A stretch of DNA of 64,000 nt, from contig CAWESB010000007.1 of assembly GCA_963811635.1 (NCBI GenBank), positions 1 through 64,000 on the forward strand, given 5' to 3'. Positions 40,212-49,389 of this stretch are shown here, piece after piece. A program made the position numbers and the translations under genes. The notes beneath the pieces are model-generated. The model worked only from the letters and a program-made list of their open reading frames with translations. It had not been told where the DNA came from and made no database searches. This DNA is from JAIBJN01 sp963811635. Its GTDB lineage: Bacteria; Actinomycetota; Thermoleophilia; Gaiellales; Gaiellaceae. The stretch's first letter is position 1. Every line of letters starts with the position of its first letter.

Positions 40212-41000
40212 ATGAGCACCATCGAGACCAGTCCAGGTCACGAGCTGGACCCGGTTGTCGCTGCGGCCACGGCCGGCGACGAATCCGCGTTCTCCGAGCT
40301 CGTCCACCGCTACGAGGCCGAGCTCCATGCTCACTGCTACCGGATGCTCCGCTCGCACGCGGATTCGGAGGACGTCACGCAAGAGACGTTCCTGCGCGCC
40401 TGGCGCAGCCGCGCGAGCTTCCAGGGACGCTCCTCGTTCAGGGTCTGGCTGCACCGGATCGCCACCAACAGCTGTCTCACCGCGCTCGAACGACGGACAC
40501 GCCGGCGAGAGGCTGATCGGGCAACGGACCTCACACCGTCGCCGACTCGTCTGCTCGAAGGCATCCCCGCGACAGAGGCGGGGCCGGACGACGACATCGT
40601 TTCGAAGGAGTCGGTCGAGCTGGTGTTACGCGCGCTACGACACCTACCGCCCGCACAGCGGGCCGTCGTGTTCCTACGCGACGTGCTCGGATGGTCGGCA
40701 AGGGACACCGCCGAGCTGCTGGATACCAGCCTCGCCTCGGTGACGAGCGCCCACCAACGCGCACGGGCGAAATTGAGGAAGCTCCTACCCGAGCGCCGCC
40801 TCGAGTGGTCGACCTGGTCGGCTGCGACCACGGACCGGCGCGCGCTGCTCGGCCACTATCTCGACACGGCCGAGCGAAAGGACGTATTCGCAACGGTGCT
40901 GCATGACGACTCGCGCTCGACGCCCCAGCCGGAACTTCAATGGCTGGGAGCACCGTGTGACCGTCGCGCTTCTACCCGGCAAGAAGCTCCTGCAGCTTGA
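40212..41000 (+). CDS. ECF sigma factor with a shortened C-terminal domain
   Basis: A 262-residue ECF-type sigma from ATG 40212. Region 2: FSELVHRYEAELHAHCYRMLRSHADSEDVTQETFLRAWR; region 4: LRHLPPAQRAVVFLRDVLGWSARDTAELLDTSLASVTSAHQRARAKL. After that the sequence LLGHYLDTAERKDVFATVLHDDSR looks like the start of the SnoaL-like domain of the SigG/ECF41-like groups, but it stops about 35 residues later and runs into the convergent DUF1697 gene. So the regulatory C-terminal domain is missing its second half, by rearrangement or by natural shortening. No anti-sigma gene adjoins. Confidence 0.85.
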   Translation: MSTIETSPGHELDPVVAAATAGDESAFSELVHRYEAELHAHCYRMLRSHADSEDVTQETFLRAWRSRASFQGRSSFRVWLHRIATNSCLTALERRTRRREADRATDLTPSPTRLLEGIPATEAGPDDDIVSKESVELVLRALRHLPPAQRAVVFLRDVLGWSARDTAELLDTSLASVTSAHQRARAKLRKLLPERRLEWSTWSAATTDRRALLGHYLDTAERKDVFATVLHDDSRSTPQPELQWLGAPCDRRASTRQEAPAA

Positions 41001-41508
41001 GCGTCGTATTGAGGTTGCGCACGGTCAGCTCCTTGTAGGCGGCCCCACCGATGAGCTTACGCATGACGCTCCGGGTCAGCGCATCGCGTTTCGTCGCCCA
41101 GAGAATCGCGCCGTCAATCGCCTTGACCTCTTCGACTGCGGCATCCGGCTTCAGCTCCCGCACCACCTGCCTCGCGTCGATGCCGCGGCGGACGAAGGCC
41201 ACATTCGCGCGCAGGCCCTCGTCGCCCACCCATGATTTCGGGATCGCCTTGACGATGCGTCCGTACGCGGCGCGGTCGAGCACGACCACCTTCACGGGCA
41301 GCTGGAAGCGGCGCTCGATCGCACTCTCGATCTTCGCCTCGAGTTTCGCAGCGCTCCGCTGGCTTGTCTCGAAGAGGACGTTCCCGCTCGCGATGTAGGT
41401 CGAAACGCCGTCGAGCCCGAGCGCTTCGATGCACGCCCTCAAGTCCTCCATCTTGATCAGCGTCTTGCCGCCAACGTTGATTCCTCTCAGGAGCGCGACG
41501 TACCTCAC
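40972..41508 (-). CDS. DUF1697 protein
   Basis: A 178-residue protein from GTG 41508. It starts VRYVALLRGINVGGKTLIKMEDLRACIEALG, the DUF1697 signature, with TYIASGNVLFET and a C-terminal NLNTTLKLQELL. Function unknown. Its end overlaps the end of the ECF sigma gene by about 29 bases. Confidence 0.88.
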   Translation of the reverse strand: MRYVALLRGINVGGKTLIKMEDLRACIEALGLDGVSTYIASGNVLFETSQRSAAKLEAKIESAIERRFQLPVKVVVLDRAAYGRIVKAIPKSWVGDEGLRANVAFVRRGIDARQVVRELKPDAAVEEVKAIDGAILWATKRDALTRSVMRKLIGGAAYKELTVRNLNTTLKLQELLAG

Positions 41509-41627
41509 GGAGACAACGTACTCCCGGTGCGACCGGCGCGGCAAACTGGCACGCTGGGACGCTAGCCCGCACGGCTAAGCCGAACTCGTACACCTAGCCA
41601 CCCTCTTTTCGCGGCTACGATCCGACG

Positions 41628-43070
41628 GTGGCGAAGCTCCGCGAAACGCACGAGCGCGAGCTCAAGCTCGCCGTCCCTCCGGGATTCGTCCTGCCAGAGA
41701 TTGCCGGCGAGCCGCTCGCGCCGAAGACCTTCACTTCGACGTACCACGATACGGCCGACCGGGCCCTCACGCGCGCGGGGATCACGCTGCGCCGCCGCGT
41801 GCAGGAACGGCACGGTCTCTGGCAACTGAAGCTGCCCGGCGAGGGCGAGCGGCTCGAGCTCGAGATCCCTGGTGGCCCAGCAGCGGCCCCGCCCGAGCTC
41901 GCCGATCTCCTCGTCGGGGTCCTGCGGGGCCGCGCTCTCGAGCCGGTGGCAGTCCTGCGCACCAGCCGTGCCGGCGTCCGCGCCTACGACAACGGCCGCG
42001 CCGTCGCGGACGTCACCCTCGACCGGGTGGCGATCCTCGAGGGCCGCCGCATCCGGGAGCGCTTCGTCGAGCTCGAGGTGGAGGCGCTCGAGGGTGGCGC
42101 CGACGCACTGCCCGGCCTCGGGCGGGTGCTGGCAGCGGCCGGCGCCGAGCCGGGCGACGGACGGTCCAAGGCCTTTCGGGCACTGGGCTACTTCCCCGTC
42201 GAGCCGGCGACGCCGCCCGAGTGGGCGCCGCCGCTCGAGCACGTGCGCGCCATGCTGGCGCGCCAGGTCGCCGAGCTGCTCGCCCATGACCCCGGCACCC
42301 GGCTCGGGCGCGATCCTGAGGAGTTGCACCAGGCCCGCGTCGCCACGCGACGCCTGCGCGCCGTCCTCCGCGCCGCGAAGCCCCTGCTCGACCCGGACTG
42401 GACGCAGGCGCTCCGCACCGAGCTCTCCTGGCTCGCCGACGCGCTCGGGCCCGTCCGGGACCTCGACGTGCTCCTCGAGCGTCTGCGCGGCGAGCTCGAG
42501 GACTTCGAGCCCGCAGAGCAGGAGGCGGGCGCGAACTTCGTGAAGCTGCTCGGCGATGAGCGGGACTCCGATCGCGCGGCCATGCTCGAGGTGATGACGA
42601 CGTCGCGGTACGGGCGGCTGCTCACGCTGCTCGAGGACGCCGCCGCCGCCCCGCGCGCGCGGGAGTCGGACGTGTCGCTGCACGACATCGCCGGGGGCGA
42701 GTTCCGCAAGCTCCGGAAGGCCGTGCGGGCGCTGCCCGCCGATCCGACCGACGACGAGCTCCACGCCGTCCGCATCCGGGGCAAGCGCGCGCGCTATGCG
42801 GCCGAGCTGGCCGAGAGCGCGGTCGGGAAGCCCGCGCAGCGGTTCGTCCGAGACGCGAAGCGCTTCCAGGACGTCGTCGGCGAGCATCAAGACGCCGTCG
42901 TCGCGGAGGAGCGCATCCGCGCCCTGCTCGACCGGCAGGCGAGTTCGCTCGCGTATCTCGCTGCAGGGCGGCTGATCGAGCGCGAGCGCGAGCGCAGGCG
43001 CAACGCGAGGGCACTGTTCCCCGAGGCCTGGGCGGCGCTCGAGAAGAGCGGAAAGCGGGCCTGGAGCTGA
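41628..43070 (+). CDS. CYTH-CHAD protein (triphosphate tunnel fold plus polyphosphate-binding domain)
   Basis: A 480-residue protein from GTG 41628. CYTH domain (residues 1 to 190) starts with HERELKLAV (ExExK), then FTSTYHDTADRAL and LRRRVQERHGLWQLKLP, the residues of a triphosphate tunnel metalloenzyme. CHAD domain (about 210 to 475) has His-rich basic helices: ELHQARVATRRLRAVLR and ELHAVRIRGKRARYAAEL. CHAD domains bind polyphosphate; the CYTH half probably hydrolyses triphosphate. First gene of the polyP cluster; nudix, sixA, ppx and ppk are nearby. Confidence 0.92.
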   Translation: MAKLRETHERELKLAVPPGFVLPEIAGEPLAPKTFTSTYHDTADRALTRAGITLRRRVQERHGLWQLKLPGEGERLELEIPGGPAAAPPELADLLVGVLRGRALEPVAVLRTSRAGVRAYDNGRAVADVTLDRVAILEGRRIRERFVELEVEALEGGADALPGLGRVLAAAGAEPGDGRSKAFRALGYFPVEPATPPEWAPPLEHVRAMLARQVAELLAHDPGTRLGRDPEELHQARVATRRLRAVLRAAKPLLDPDWTQALRTELSWLADALGPVRDLDVLLERLRGELEDFEPAEQEAGANFVKLLGDERDSDRAAMLEVMTTSRYGRLLTLLEDAAAAPRARESDVSLHDIAGGEFRKLRKAVRALPADPTDDELHAVRIRGKRARYAAELAESAVGKPAQRFVRDAKRFQDVVGEHQDAVVAEERIRALLDRQASSLAYLAAGRLIERERERRRNARALFPEAWAALEKSGKRAWS

Positions 43071-43480
43071 GCTCGGCCGCCGGGACCGTCCAGGCCGCCG
43101 GCGGGCTCGTCTCCCGCCTCGACGACGCCGGCTCGGCCGAGCTCTTGCTCGTCCACCGTCCTCGCTACGACGACTGGACGCTGCCCAAGGGGAAGCTCGA
43201 CCCCGGCGAGACGCACGAGCATGCGGCGCTGCGGGAGGTCGAGGAGGAGACCGGGCTGCGCTGCGAGCTCGGCCGTGAGCTCGCGTCGACGAGCTACCAC
43301 GATCGCAAGGGCCGCCCGAAGACGGTGCGGTACTGGGCGATGCGGCCCCTCGACGGCGCTTTTCACCCACACGACGAGGTCGACGAAGTCCGTTGGCTCT
43401 CGCTCCCCGAGGCCGAGCAGCTGCTGACGTACGGCCATGACCGCGAGGTGCTGAGGGCCTTCACCGAAGGCAGCGGCTGA
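43067..43480 (+). CDS. Nudix hydrolase
   Basis: A 137-residue Nudix protein. The Nudix box reads GETHEHAALREVEEETGL (Gx5Ex7REUxEExGU), followed by YHDRKGRPKTVRYWAM. The conserved first strand AAGGLVSR lies upstream of the TTG at 43145, so that TTG is too late. The only start-like codon that keeps the fold is CTG 43067, which overlaps the CHAD stop codon. Substrate could be a diadenosine or diphosphoinositol-like polyphosphate given the neighbours; this is inference. Overlaps the start of the histidine phosphatase. Confidence 0.88.
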   Translation: MSSAAGTVQAAGGLVSRLDDAGSAELLLVHRPRYDDWTLPKGKLDPGETHEHAALREVEEETGLRCELGRELASTSYHDRKGRPKTVRYWAMRPLDGAFHPHDEVDEVRWLSLPEAEQLLTYGHDREVLRAFTEGSG

Positions 43481-43905
43481 TGCCGTTGCACCTCCTGCGC
43501 CACGCCACGGCAGGGCACCGGCGGCCGGGTGACGACGCGGACCACCTCCGGCCTCTCGACGAGCGCGGCCGCCAGCAGGCCGAGGCGCTCCCGGCGCAGT
43601 ACGCCCGCTTCGGCATCGAGCGAATCCTGACCAGCCCCTTCGTCCGCTGCCGTCAGTCGGTCGATCCGCTCGCCGACGCGCTGCGGCTGCCGGTCGAGGA
43701 GCGGGCCGAGCTGGCCGAGGGGACGACGGAGGCGGCGACGCGCGCCCTCGTCGACGAGGTGGCGGGCGTCGCGGCCGTTCTCTGCACCCACGGGGACATC
43801 CTCGGATGGCTCCTCGGCGAGGAGCCGGAGAAGGGGTCGACGTGGGTGGTCGAGCTCGACGACGGCGGCTTCCGCCGTCTCGAATACCTGCCGCCGCCGG
43901 CCTAG
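43480..43905 (+). CDS. Histidine phosphatase (SixA-like)
   Basis: A 141-residue protein from ATG 43480 (TGATG overlap with the Nudix stop). Catalytic residues: LLRHATAGH (His nucleophile with Arg), TSPFVRCRQS (Arg) and VLCTHGDILGW (His). Length and the RHA motif fit SixA/PGM-like phosphatases that act on phosphohistidine or small phosphates. It is coupled to the Nudix gene and part of the phosphate cluster. Confidence 0.9.
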   Translation: MPLHLLRHATAGHRRPGDDADHLRPLDERGRQQAEALPAQYARFGIERILTSPFVRCRQSVDPLADALRLPVEERAELAEGTTEAATRALVDEVAGVAAVLCTHGDILGWLLGEEPEKGSTWVVELDDGGFRRLEYLPPPA

Positions 43906-44118
43906 CCCGTCCTCGGCCCTGCGGGCAACCCGCCCGCCCCCAGCCGGATCCCGCGCTCCCCCACCTCCACGTCGTCGACCTGGTCGACCGGGACGTGCAC
44001 GAGCCAGCTCCCGAGCAGACCCGCGCGCACGAGCAGGAGCCCTGGGGTGGCCGTCGCGCCCGCTGCACCGGATCTCCTCGACCTCGCCGATGCGGGCATT
44101 CGGCCCGGGCCTTGTGAC
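43902..44118 (-). pseudogene. Small PRC-barrel-like protein, frameshifted
   Basis: Two adjoining frames together read ARIGEVEEI ... GLLLVRAGLLGSWLVHVPVD then QVDDVEVGERGIRLG, the pattern of short beta-barrel proteins that start with G.v.d and have lVra...g.ivplVPv..v. An extra base in CCCaGGG near 44050 separates them. No canonical start codon is present upstream, so the N-terminus is uncertain. Convergent with the histidine phosphatase. Low-confidence family call. Confidence 0.4.
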
Positions 44119-44150
44119 GCGTGGGTTTCGAGGACGTGAAGAGCGGGTGT

Positions 44151-45039
44151 CTACGCGGCCGAGGCCGCGACCTCGTCCAGCACCATCAGGGCGGCGCCTT
44201 CGCGAAGCCCCGCCCGCGAGACCTCCATGGGCACGCCGAGGCGCGCGTGCAGGCCGCTGAGAATCACGGTCCCGGCGGCGAGCGTCCTCGCGCGGTGCTC
44301 GTGCAGCCCGAAGGTCTTGGCGACCTTGGACGACGACCGCTTGCCCAGGATCAGGAGCGCGGCGGCGAACTCGCCCTGCTCGAGCTCCCCGCCGACGATC
44401 TTGCGGAGTGCCCGGGCGGTCCCGCCCGTGGCGAGCGCGGCCTGCGGGAGCGGCGGCGCGAAGCCCTCGAGGTGGCGCTCGACCTCGTCGCGGGCGGCGG
44501 CGAGGGCACGCTTGCCGGGCGGATCGTCGCCGAGAAAGCGCTCGGTCAGCCGCACGGCGCCGATGTCGAGAGAGCGCGCCCAGGCGGGACCGCCCTGCGG
44601 CGGTGCCCACGACCGCTTCGGCCGAGCCGCCGCCGACGTCGCAGACCGCGACGCTGCCCGGCAGGGACAGCAACGCGGCGACCGCTCCGAGAAACGCGAG
44701 CCGTCCCTCCTCGTCCGCGCTGAGGATGCGAACCGGCGCCCCCGCGGCGGCCTTGAGCTCCCGGACGAGCTCGGCGCCGTTCTCACTCTGGCGGCCCGGC
44801 GCGGTCACGATCACCTCGGTCGCACCCACCCCGGCGCCGCGCGCGATCCGCGTGTAGCCCTCGACGCAGCGGGCCGTCTCGGCGATCCGCTCCGCGGAGA
44901 GGCGTCCGTCTCGCTCGACGTCCTCGCCGAGGAAGAGGTGCGCGCGCTCCTCCCGAATCGAAAGGAGGGTCGCGCCGTCGCGCCGCGCGACCAGCAGGCG
45001 GACCGTGTTGGAACCGACGTCGACGATGCCGACCTTCAT
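44151..45039 (-). CDS. ppx: Exopolyphosphatase / GppA-like phosphatase, one frameshift
   Basis: Read from ATG 45039: VGIVDVGSNTVRLLVARRDG (P-loop of the actin-like fold), GEDVERDGRLSAERI, VCDVGGGSAEAVVGTA (second phosphate loop) and, in the next frame, GGPAWARSLDIGAVRLTERFLGDDPPG and LATGGTARALRKI. The frame changes near 44601 because of one extra base in the loop AGGGCGG; length is 3n+1. The protein is otherwise complete at about 296 residues, the short single-module type. It would hydrolyse polyP or pppGpp. Next to ppk. Confidence 0.88.
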
Positions 45040-45077
45040 CCGTAGGCCATTCTCCAGTCGGGGTCGGCTGTAACCCT

Positions 45078-47187
45078 CTAGCGCGGGCGGCGGGCGACCC
45101 GTCGGCGGGCGCGCGACTTCGCTTTGCGCATCAGGGCGTCGTGGCTGCCTCTGGCCGCCTGGTCCTTCCGGGGCTTCAGCCGCTTCCAGCCGCCGTCCGG
45201 CTGCAGCGTCCACGCCGTGTTGTCGTCGAGCAGCACGTCGAAGGCCGTCGCGAGCTGCGCCTGCACCCTCGAGTCCTCGACCGGAACGGCGATCTCGATG
45301 CGGTGGTCGAGGTTGCGGGTCATCAGGTCGGCGCTGCCGAGGAAGGTGGCGGCCTCCTCGCCCGCCTCGAACACGTAGAAGCGGCTGTGCTCGAGGAAGC
45401 GCCCGAGGACGCTGCGCACGCGGATCGTCTCCGAGAGCCCCTGCACCCCCGGCCTGAGCTGGCAGATGGAGCGGGTCACGATGTCGATCTCGGCGCCGGC
45501 CTGCGAGGCCGCGTACAGCTCCTCGATGATCGTCTGGTCGGTGAGCGCGTTCGTCTTCAGGCGAATGCGGGCGGGCTCGCCGTCCGAGGCCGCCTTGGCG
45601 ACCGCGCGGATCTGCTCGACGAGCCGCCGGCGCAGGTTGAAGGGCGCCACGAGCAGCTTGCGGAAAGCCTGCGGGCGGCCGAAGCCGGTGACGTAGTTGA
45701 AGAGGTCGGCGACGTCTGCCGCGATCTCCTCGTCAGCGGTGAAGAGCCCGAAGTCCTCGTAGATCCTGCGCCGTGAGCGCGTGGTAGTTGCCCGTCCCGA
45801 TGTGGACGTAGCGGCGGAGAGTGTTGCCCTCGCGCCTGACCAGGAGCGTCGTCTTCGCGTGGATCTTGAGGTTGGGGAAGCCGTAGACCACGTGGACACC
45901 GGCACGCTCCATCGCCCGCGCCCACTCGATGTTCCGGTGCTCGTCGAAGCGCGCCTTCAGCTCCACGAGGCAGACACTCTGGCGGCCGTCCTCCGCAACC
46001 TCGATGAGCGCGGGCACGACCGGGGAATCGTCGCTCGTGCGGTAGACCGTGGTCTTGAGCGTGATCACGGCCGGATCGCGCGCGGCCTCGCCCACGAAGC
46101 GTTCGAACGTGGTCACGAAGGAGTCATAGGGATGGTGGACGAGCACGTCGCCGCGCCGGATCTCCGAGAAGAAGCCCTCGCCTCCGCGCACGGCGGCGAG
46201 TCGCGCCGGCGTGCTCGGCACCCAGGCCTCGTCCTTGAGGTCGGGCCGGTCGAGCGCGGCGAGCTGCGAGAGGTCGGCGAGGTCGAGCGGCCCCCGGATG
46301 GGATAGACCTGCTCCTCGCCCGCCCCCAGGCCCTCGGTCAGGCGCCCCAGCATGCGGTTCGAGACCGAGCCCGAGACCTCGAGCCGGACGACATCGCCGA
46401 AGCGGCGGCGGCGCAGCTCGAGCTCGACGGCCTCGAGCAGGTCGTCGGCCTCGTCAGAAACCTCGAAGTCGGCGTCGCGGGTGACGCGGAAGACGGCGCG
46501 CTCGACGACCTCCATCTGCGGGAAGAGCCAGTCGAGGAAGTGGGCGATGACGCCCTCGAGGGGGACGAAGGCGCTGCGCTTGCCGACCTCGAGGAAGCGC
46601 GGGAGGCCTTCCGGCACCTTCACGCGCGCGAAGCGCTCCTCCCCGGTCTCCGGGTCGCGGACGAGCACGGCGAGGCTGTTCGAGAGGCCCGAGATGTACG
46701 GGAAGGGCTGCCCCGGACCAACCGCGAGGGGCGTCAGCACGGGGTAGATCTCGCGGTCGAAGCGCCGCTCGAGCTCCGCGCGCTCCTTCTCCGAGCACTC
46801 GTCCACCTGCGCGATCGCGATGCCCGCCTCGGCCAACGCCGGCACGAGGTCCCTGCTCCAGAGGCGCGACTGGCGGGCGGTGAGCGCGAGGACGCGGTCA
46901 CGGATCTCGGCGAGCGTCGCGGACGGCGTGCGACCGTCAGGCGAGAGCACGGCGATGCCGGCGGCCTCGAGGCCCATGAGCCCGGCGACACGGACCATGA
47001 AGAATTCGTCGAGGTTCGAGGAGAAGATCGAGCAGAACTTGACGCGCTCGAGCAGCGGCACCGTCGGGTCCTCTGCGAGCTCGAGCACGCGGGCGTTGAA
47101 CTCGAGCCAGGAGAGCTCGCGATTGAGGAGTCGCTCGCCTTCCTGGGAGATCTTGGCCGCTGCGCGCATGAGTAAAGAGTGCATCAT
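45078..47187 (-). CDS. ppk: Polyphosphate kinase 1, one frameshift
   Basis: Starts at ATG 47187 (or 47184/47169; GGAG lies just before 47187). N-terminal domain NRELSWLEFNARVLELAEDP, head domain, and C-domains with HHPYDSFVTTFERF, KARFDEHRNIEWARAMERAGVHVVYGFPNLKIHAKTTLLVRR (including the catalytic His) and IGTGNYHALTA. Just after this the frame changes near 45765; RIYEDFGLFTADEEIAADVADLFNYVTGFG continues in the other frame to LNLRRRLVEQI and a C-terminal DLMTRNLDHRIEIAVPV. One extra base accounts for it (length 3n+1). PPK1 makes polyP from ATP. Second of ppx-ppk. Confidence 0.9.
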
Positions 47188-47221
47188 CTCCGGGATCGGT
47201 GCATAGCGGGGTTACGGTCCG

Positions 47222-48385
47222 GTGAAGAGATGGAGAAGCGAGACGGGCGCCGCCGGCCCCGTCATCCTGGCGCTGGCCGCGCTCGATGCGGCCGGCTACA
47301 GCGTGATCGCGCCCGCGCTACCGGCGATCTCCGACGCGACGGGCGCCGGGCCGGCGCTGATCGGCGCGCTCGTCGCGACGTTCCCCGCCGGGGCACTCGT
47401 GGGCTTCGCGCTCGCCGGCCCCGGAGTCCGACAGGGCCGAACGCGGGAGGTGCTCGCGTGCGGACTGGTGGTCGTCGCCGTCGGCTGCCTCGGCTTCATC
47501 GCGAGCGACGACCTCGCCGTGCTCTTCCCCGCGCGGACGCTGATGGGGCTCGGCTCGGGCGGCCTCTGGATGGGCGTCACATTCGCGACCCTCGAGCGGT
47601 CGCGGGGCCGCGAATACCTGGGCATGTCCCGCCTGCTCGCTGCGTACTCGGCCGGGAGCCTGATCGGGCCGGCCCTCGGCGCGATCGGCGGCATCCGCGG
47701 GCCGTTCGCCGCCTATCTCGCGCTCGTCCTCGCAGGGCTGCTCGCCCTTCCGTTGCTGCGGCCGCCACGCGAGCGGCGCACGTTCGCCTCGGACTGGAGC
47801 GCCCTGCGCCTACCCGGCTTCTGGTTCGCCTGCGCCGCCGGGCTCGTCGCCGTCATCGGCCTGGGGATCATCGAGGGCGTCCTTCCGCTGCATCTCGACG
47901 CGGAGCTGTCCCAGGCACAGATCGGCGGTCTCTACGCCTGCCTGGCCCTCCTGCTCGCCGGCACCGCCGTGGCCGCCGGCTACGCGTCGCCCCGCGCCGT
48001 GATCGCAGCCGGCACCGGGCTGCTGGTCGCCGGAATCGCGCTCGCCGGCCTCACGGAGACGCCTACGGCCTGGATCGCGAGCCTGGCCGTGGCGGGCATC
48101 GGCTTCGGCCTGACCGAGACCGGGTCCGCCGGAGCGCTCTTCGAGGCGGTCGAGACCGAGCGGATCGTGACGGCCATGATCGTCTGGTCGCAGATCGGGA
48201 TCGTCGGGTACCTGATCGGCCCGCTCGCCGGGGGCGCGGTCGCCGAGGGCCTCTCCTTCGCCTGGATCGGGATCGTCCCGCTCGCGGCGGCGGCCGGCCT
48301 GGGGGCGCTCGTCCTCGTGCTGCGCGGCCGCTACGCGGCGGCGGCGGGCTCGACCGCTGTTTCTGCCCGGAACGGCACGAGGTAG
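47222..48385 (+). CDS. MFS transporter
   Basis: A 387-residue, twelve-helix MFS protein from GTG 47222. It lacks the full motif A (VRQGRTREV occupies that loop) and has LGSGGLWMGVTFATLERSRG and GFGLTETGSAGALFEAVETE, a pattern of small-compound efflux or uptake MFS in actinobacteria. The substrate is unknown. It is divergent from ppk and convergent with the PHP gene, which it overlaps by 55 bases. Confidence 0.85.
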   Translation: MKRWRSETGAAGPVILALAALDAAGYSVIAPALPAISDATGAGPALIGALVATFPAGALVGFALAGPGVRQGRTREVLACGLVVVAVGCLGFIASDDLAVLFPARTLMGLGSGGLWMGVTFATLERSRGREYLGMSRLLAAYSAGSLIGPALGAIGGIRGPFAAYLALVLAGLLALPLLRPPRERRTFASDWSALRLPGFWFACAAGLVAVIGLGIIEGVLPLHLDAELSQAQIGGLYACLALLLAGTAVAAGYASPRAVIAAGTGLLVAGIALAGLTETPTAWIASLAVAGIGFGLTETGSAGALFEAVETERIVTAMIVWSQIGIVGYLIGPLAGGAVAEGLSFAWIGIVPLAAAAGLGALVLVLRGRYAAAAGSTAVSARNGTR

Positions 48386-49056
48386 GCAGATCTCGGAGAG
48401 CGGAGGAAGGCCACGATCTCCTCCTCGTCCTTCCCGCACGGGAGCAGCGTCTTCCACGAGGAGACCTGCTCGCGCCGGTGCGTGTCACCACTCGCGATCG
48501 CCGGCACGCCGCAGCCGGCCACCCAGCTGTAGACGTCGGCGCCGTTGAAGAGCTCGGCGCGATGGAGGAGCGGCGAAAGGCTCTGCCACTCCCGCCAGAA
48601 CCGCCTCGTCGTCCGCGCGGGAACCGGGTCGCGGTCCGGCCCGTGCGGGTGGGCGCCGACCAGGGCCGCTCCGGCCTCCCGCGCGGCCAGCAGGGAGCCG
48701 ACCAGGCCGAAGTCCGGCGAGACGAACTCGCGCAGCCCGACCGCGACTGCGTGCGCGGCGAGGTCGGGGTCGAGATGGTTGTGCGTCAGCTCGACCCCCG
48801 GGAGCACCAGCAGGTCGTAGAGCGCCCTTGCGCGCTCGGCCTCGGCGTCGATCGCGGCGAGGTACGAGGCGAAGGCCCCTTCGTGGACGCACGACTCGGG
48901 CACGCGCCAGGGGTCGTCGGAGCGGATGACGTGATCGGTGACACAGAGGACGTCGAAGCCGTTACGGCCGTAGAGATCGACGAGCTCGCGGAGCCCAAGC
49001 TCGCCATCGCTCCACGACGTATGGGTGTGGAGCTCGGACAGCAACGCTCTCTCCAT
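48331..49056 (-). CDS. PHP-domain phosphoesterase
   Basis: A 241-residue protein from ATG 49056. Metal motifs of the PHP fold: ELHTHTSWSDGELGL (HxHxxxSDG), VLCVTDHVIRSDD (TDH), PGVELTHNH (E), VGAHPHGPD (H) and ASGDTHR (D and H). All ligands are present, so a metal-dependent phosphoesterase of the YciV/RnaseAM-like type. Substrate may be a 3',5'-bisphosphate or small RNA, but this is unproven. A single GGTGAAC (GTTCACC on this strand) stands about 45 bases upstream. Confidence 0.87.
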   Translation of the reverse strand: MERALLSELHTHTSWSDGELGLRELVDLYGRNGFDVLCVTDHVIRSDDPWRVPESCVHEGAFASYLAAIDAEAERARALYDLLVLPGVELTHNHLDPDLAAHAVAVGLREFVSPDFGLVGSLLAAREAGAALVGAHPHGPDRDPVPARTTRRFWREWQSLSPLLHRAELFNGADVYSWVAGCGVPAIASGDTHRREQVSSWKTLLPCGKDEEEIVAFLRSPRSAYLVPFRAETAVEPAAAA

Positions 49057-49089
49057 GCCCGGAGTGTCCGGCTCGGCCGCCCGCGAATG

Positions 49090-49107
49090 GGCAACGGTGT
49101 GGTGAAC
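49090..49107 (-). promoter_or_regulatory. Weak PHO-box-like site before the PHP gene
   Basis: On the minus strand GTTCACC-ACAC-CGTTGCC, two heptamers 11 bases apart; the second is degenerate. It lies 34 to 51 bases upstream of the PHP start. Confidence 0.35.
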
Positions 49108-49122
49108 GTCGTGGGAAAAGGC

Positions 49123-49154
49123 GGCAGCCCGCCTGCGAGGGTCGGCGGGCTGCC
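49123..49154 (-). terminator. Hairpin with T tract downstream of the CBS gene
   Basis: GGCAGCCCGCC/GGCGGGCTGCC (11 pairs), loop TGCGAGGGTC, followed on the minus strand by GCCTTTTCC. It could end the CBS-gene transcript (stop at 49390, 235 bases upstream) or a separate short RNA. Confidence 0.65.
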
Positions 49155-49350
49155 TGGGCGTGCGCATGGGAGCTCGGGGCTACTGGCGCCTGCGGTCGGG
49201 ACGGCGGACGGCGCCGGCCTCCTGCACGGAAAGGCCGCGACGCCGAGCCGAGCGGAGCTCCCGGGAGGAACGTGTCCGCATCCGCGCCCACGGATCGCCG
49301 AGGATTCTCGACTGCACCTCCCGAGTCTCCCGTCGGACGCGCGACCCGTG

Positions 49351-49368
49351 GGAACCGGAGTGGTGAAC
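49351..49368 (-). promoter_or_regulatory. PHO-box-like site in the CBS-PHP intergenic region
   Basis: GTTCACC-ACTC-CGGTTCC on the minus strand; the first heptamer is exact. It is 208 bases upstream of the terminator-like hairpin, on the same strand, with no gene between. Confidence 0.35.
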
Positions 49369-49389
49369 TTCCTGGGTGGAGGTGGTTGG

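Larger units (their letters stand above)
49057..49389. other. Intergenic region between the PHP and CBS genes
   Basis: No supported protein gene. It holds two GTTCACC-like motifs (GGTGAAC at 49101-49107 and 49362-49368) and an 11-pair hairpin at 49123-49154. A basic plus-strand frame (49160-49366) has no ribosome site and is probably chance. Confidence 0.5.

Noticed and set aside
49160..49366. Basic plus-strand frame as a small gene.
   Set aside because: Arg/Ser-rich, no ribosome site, typical of GC-rich chance frames.
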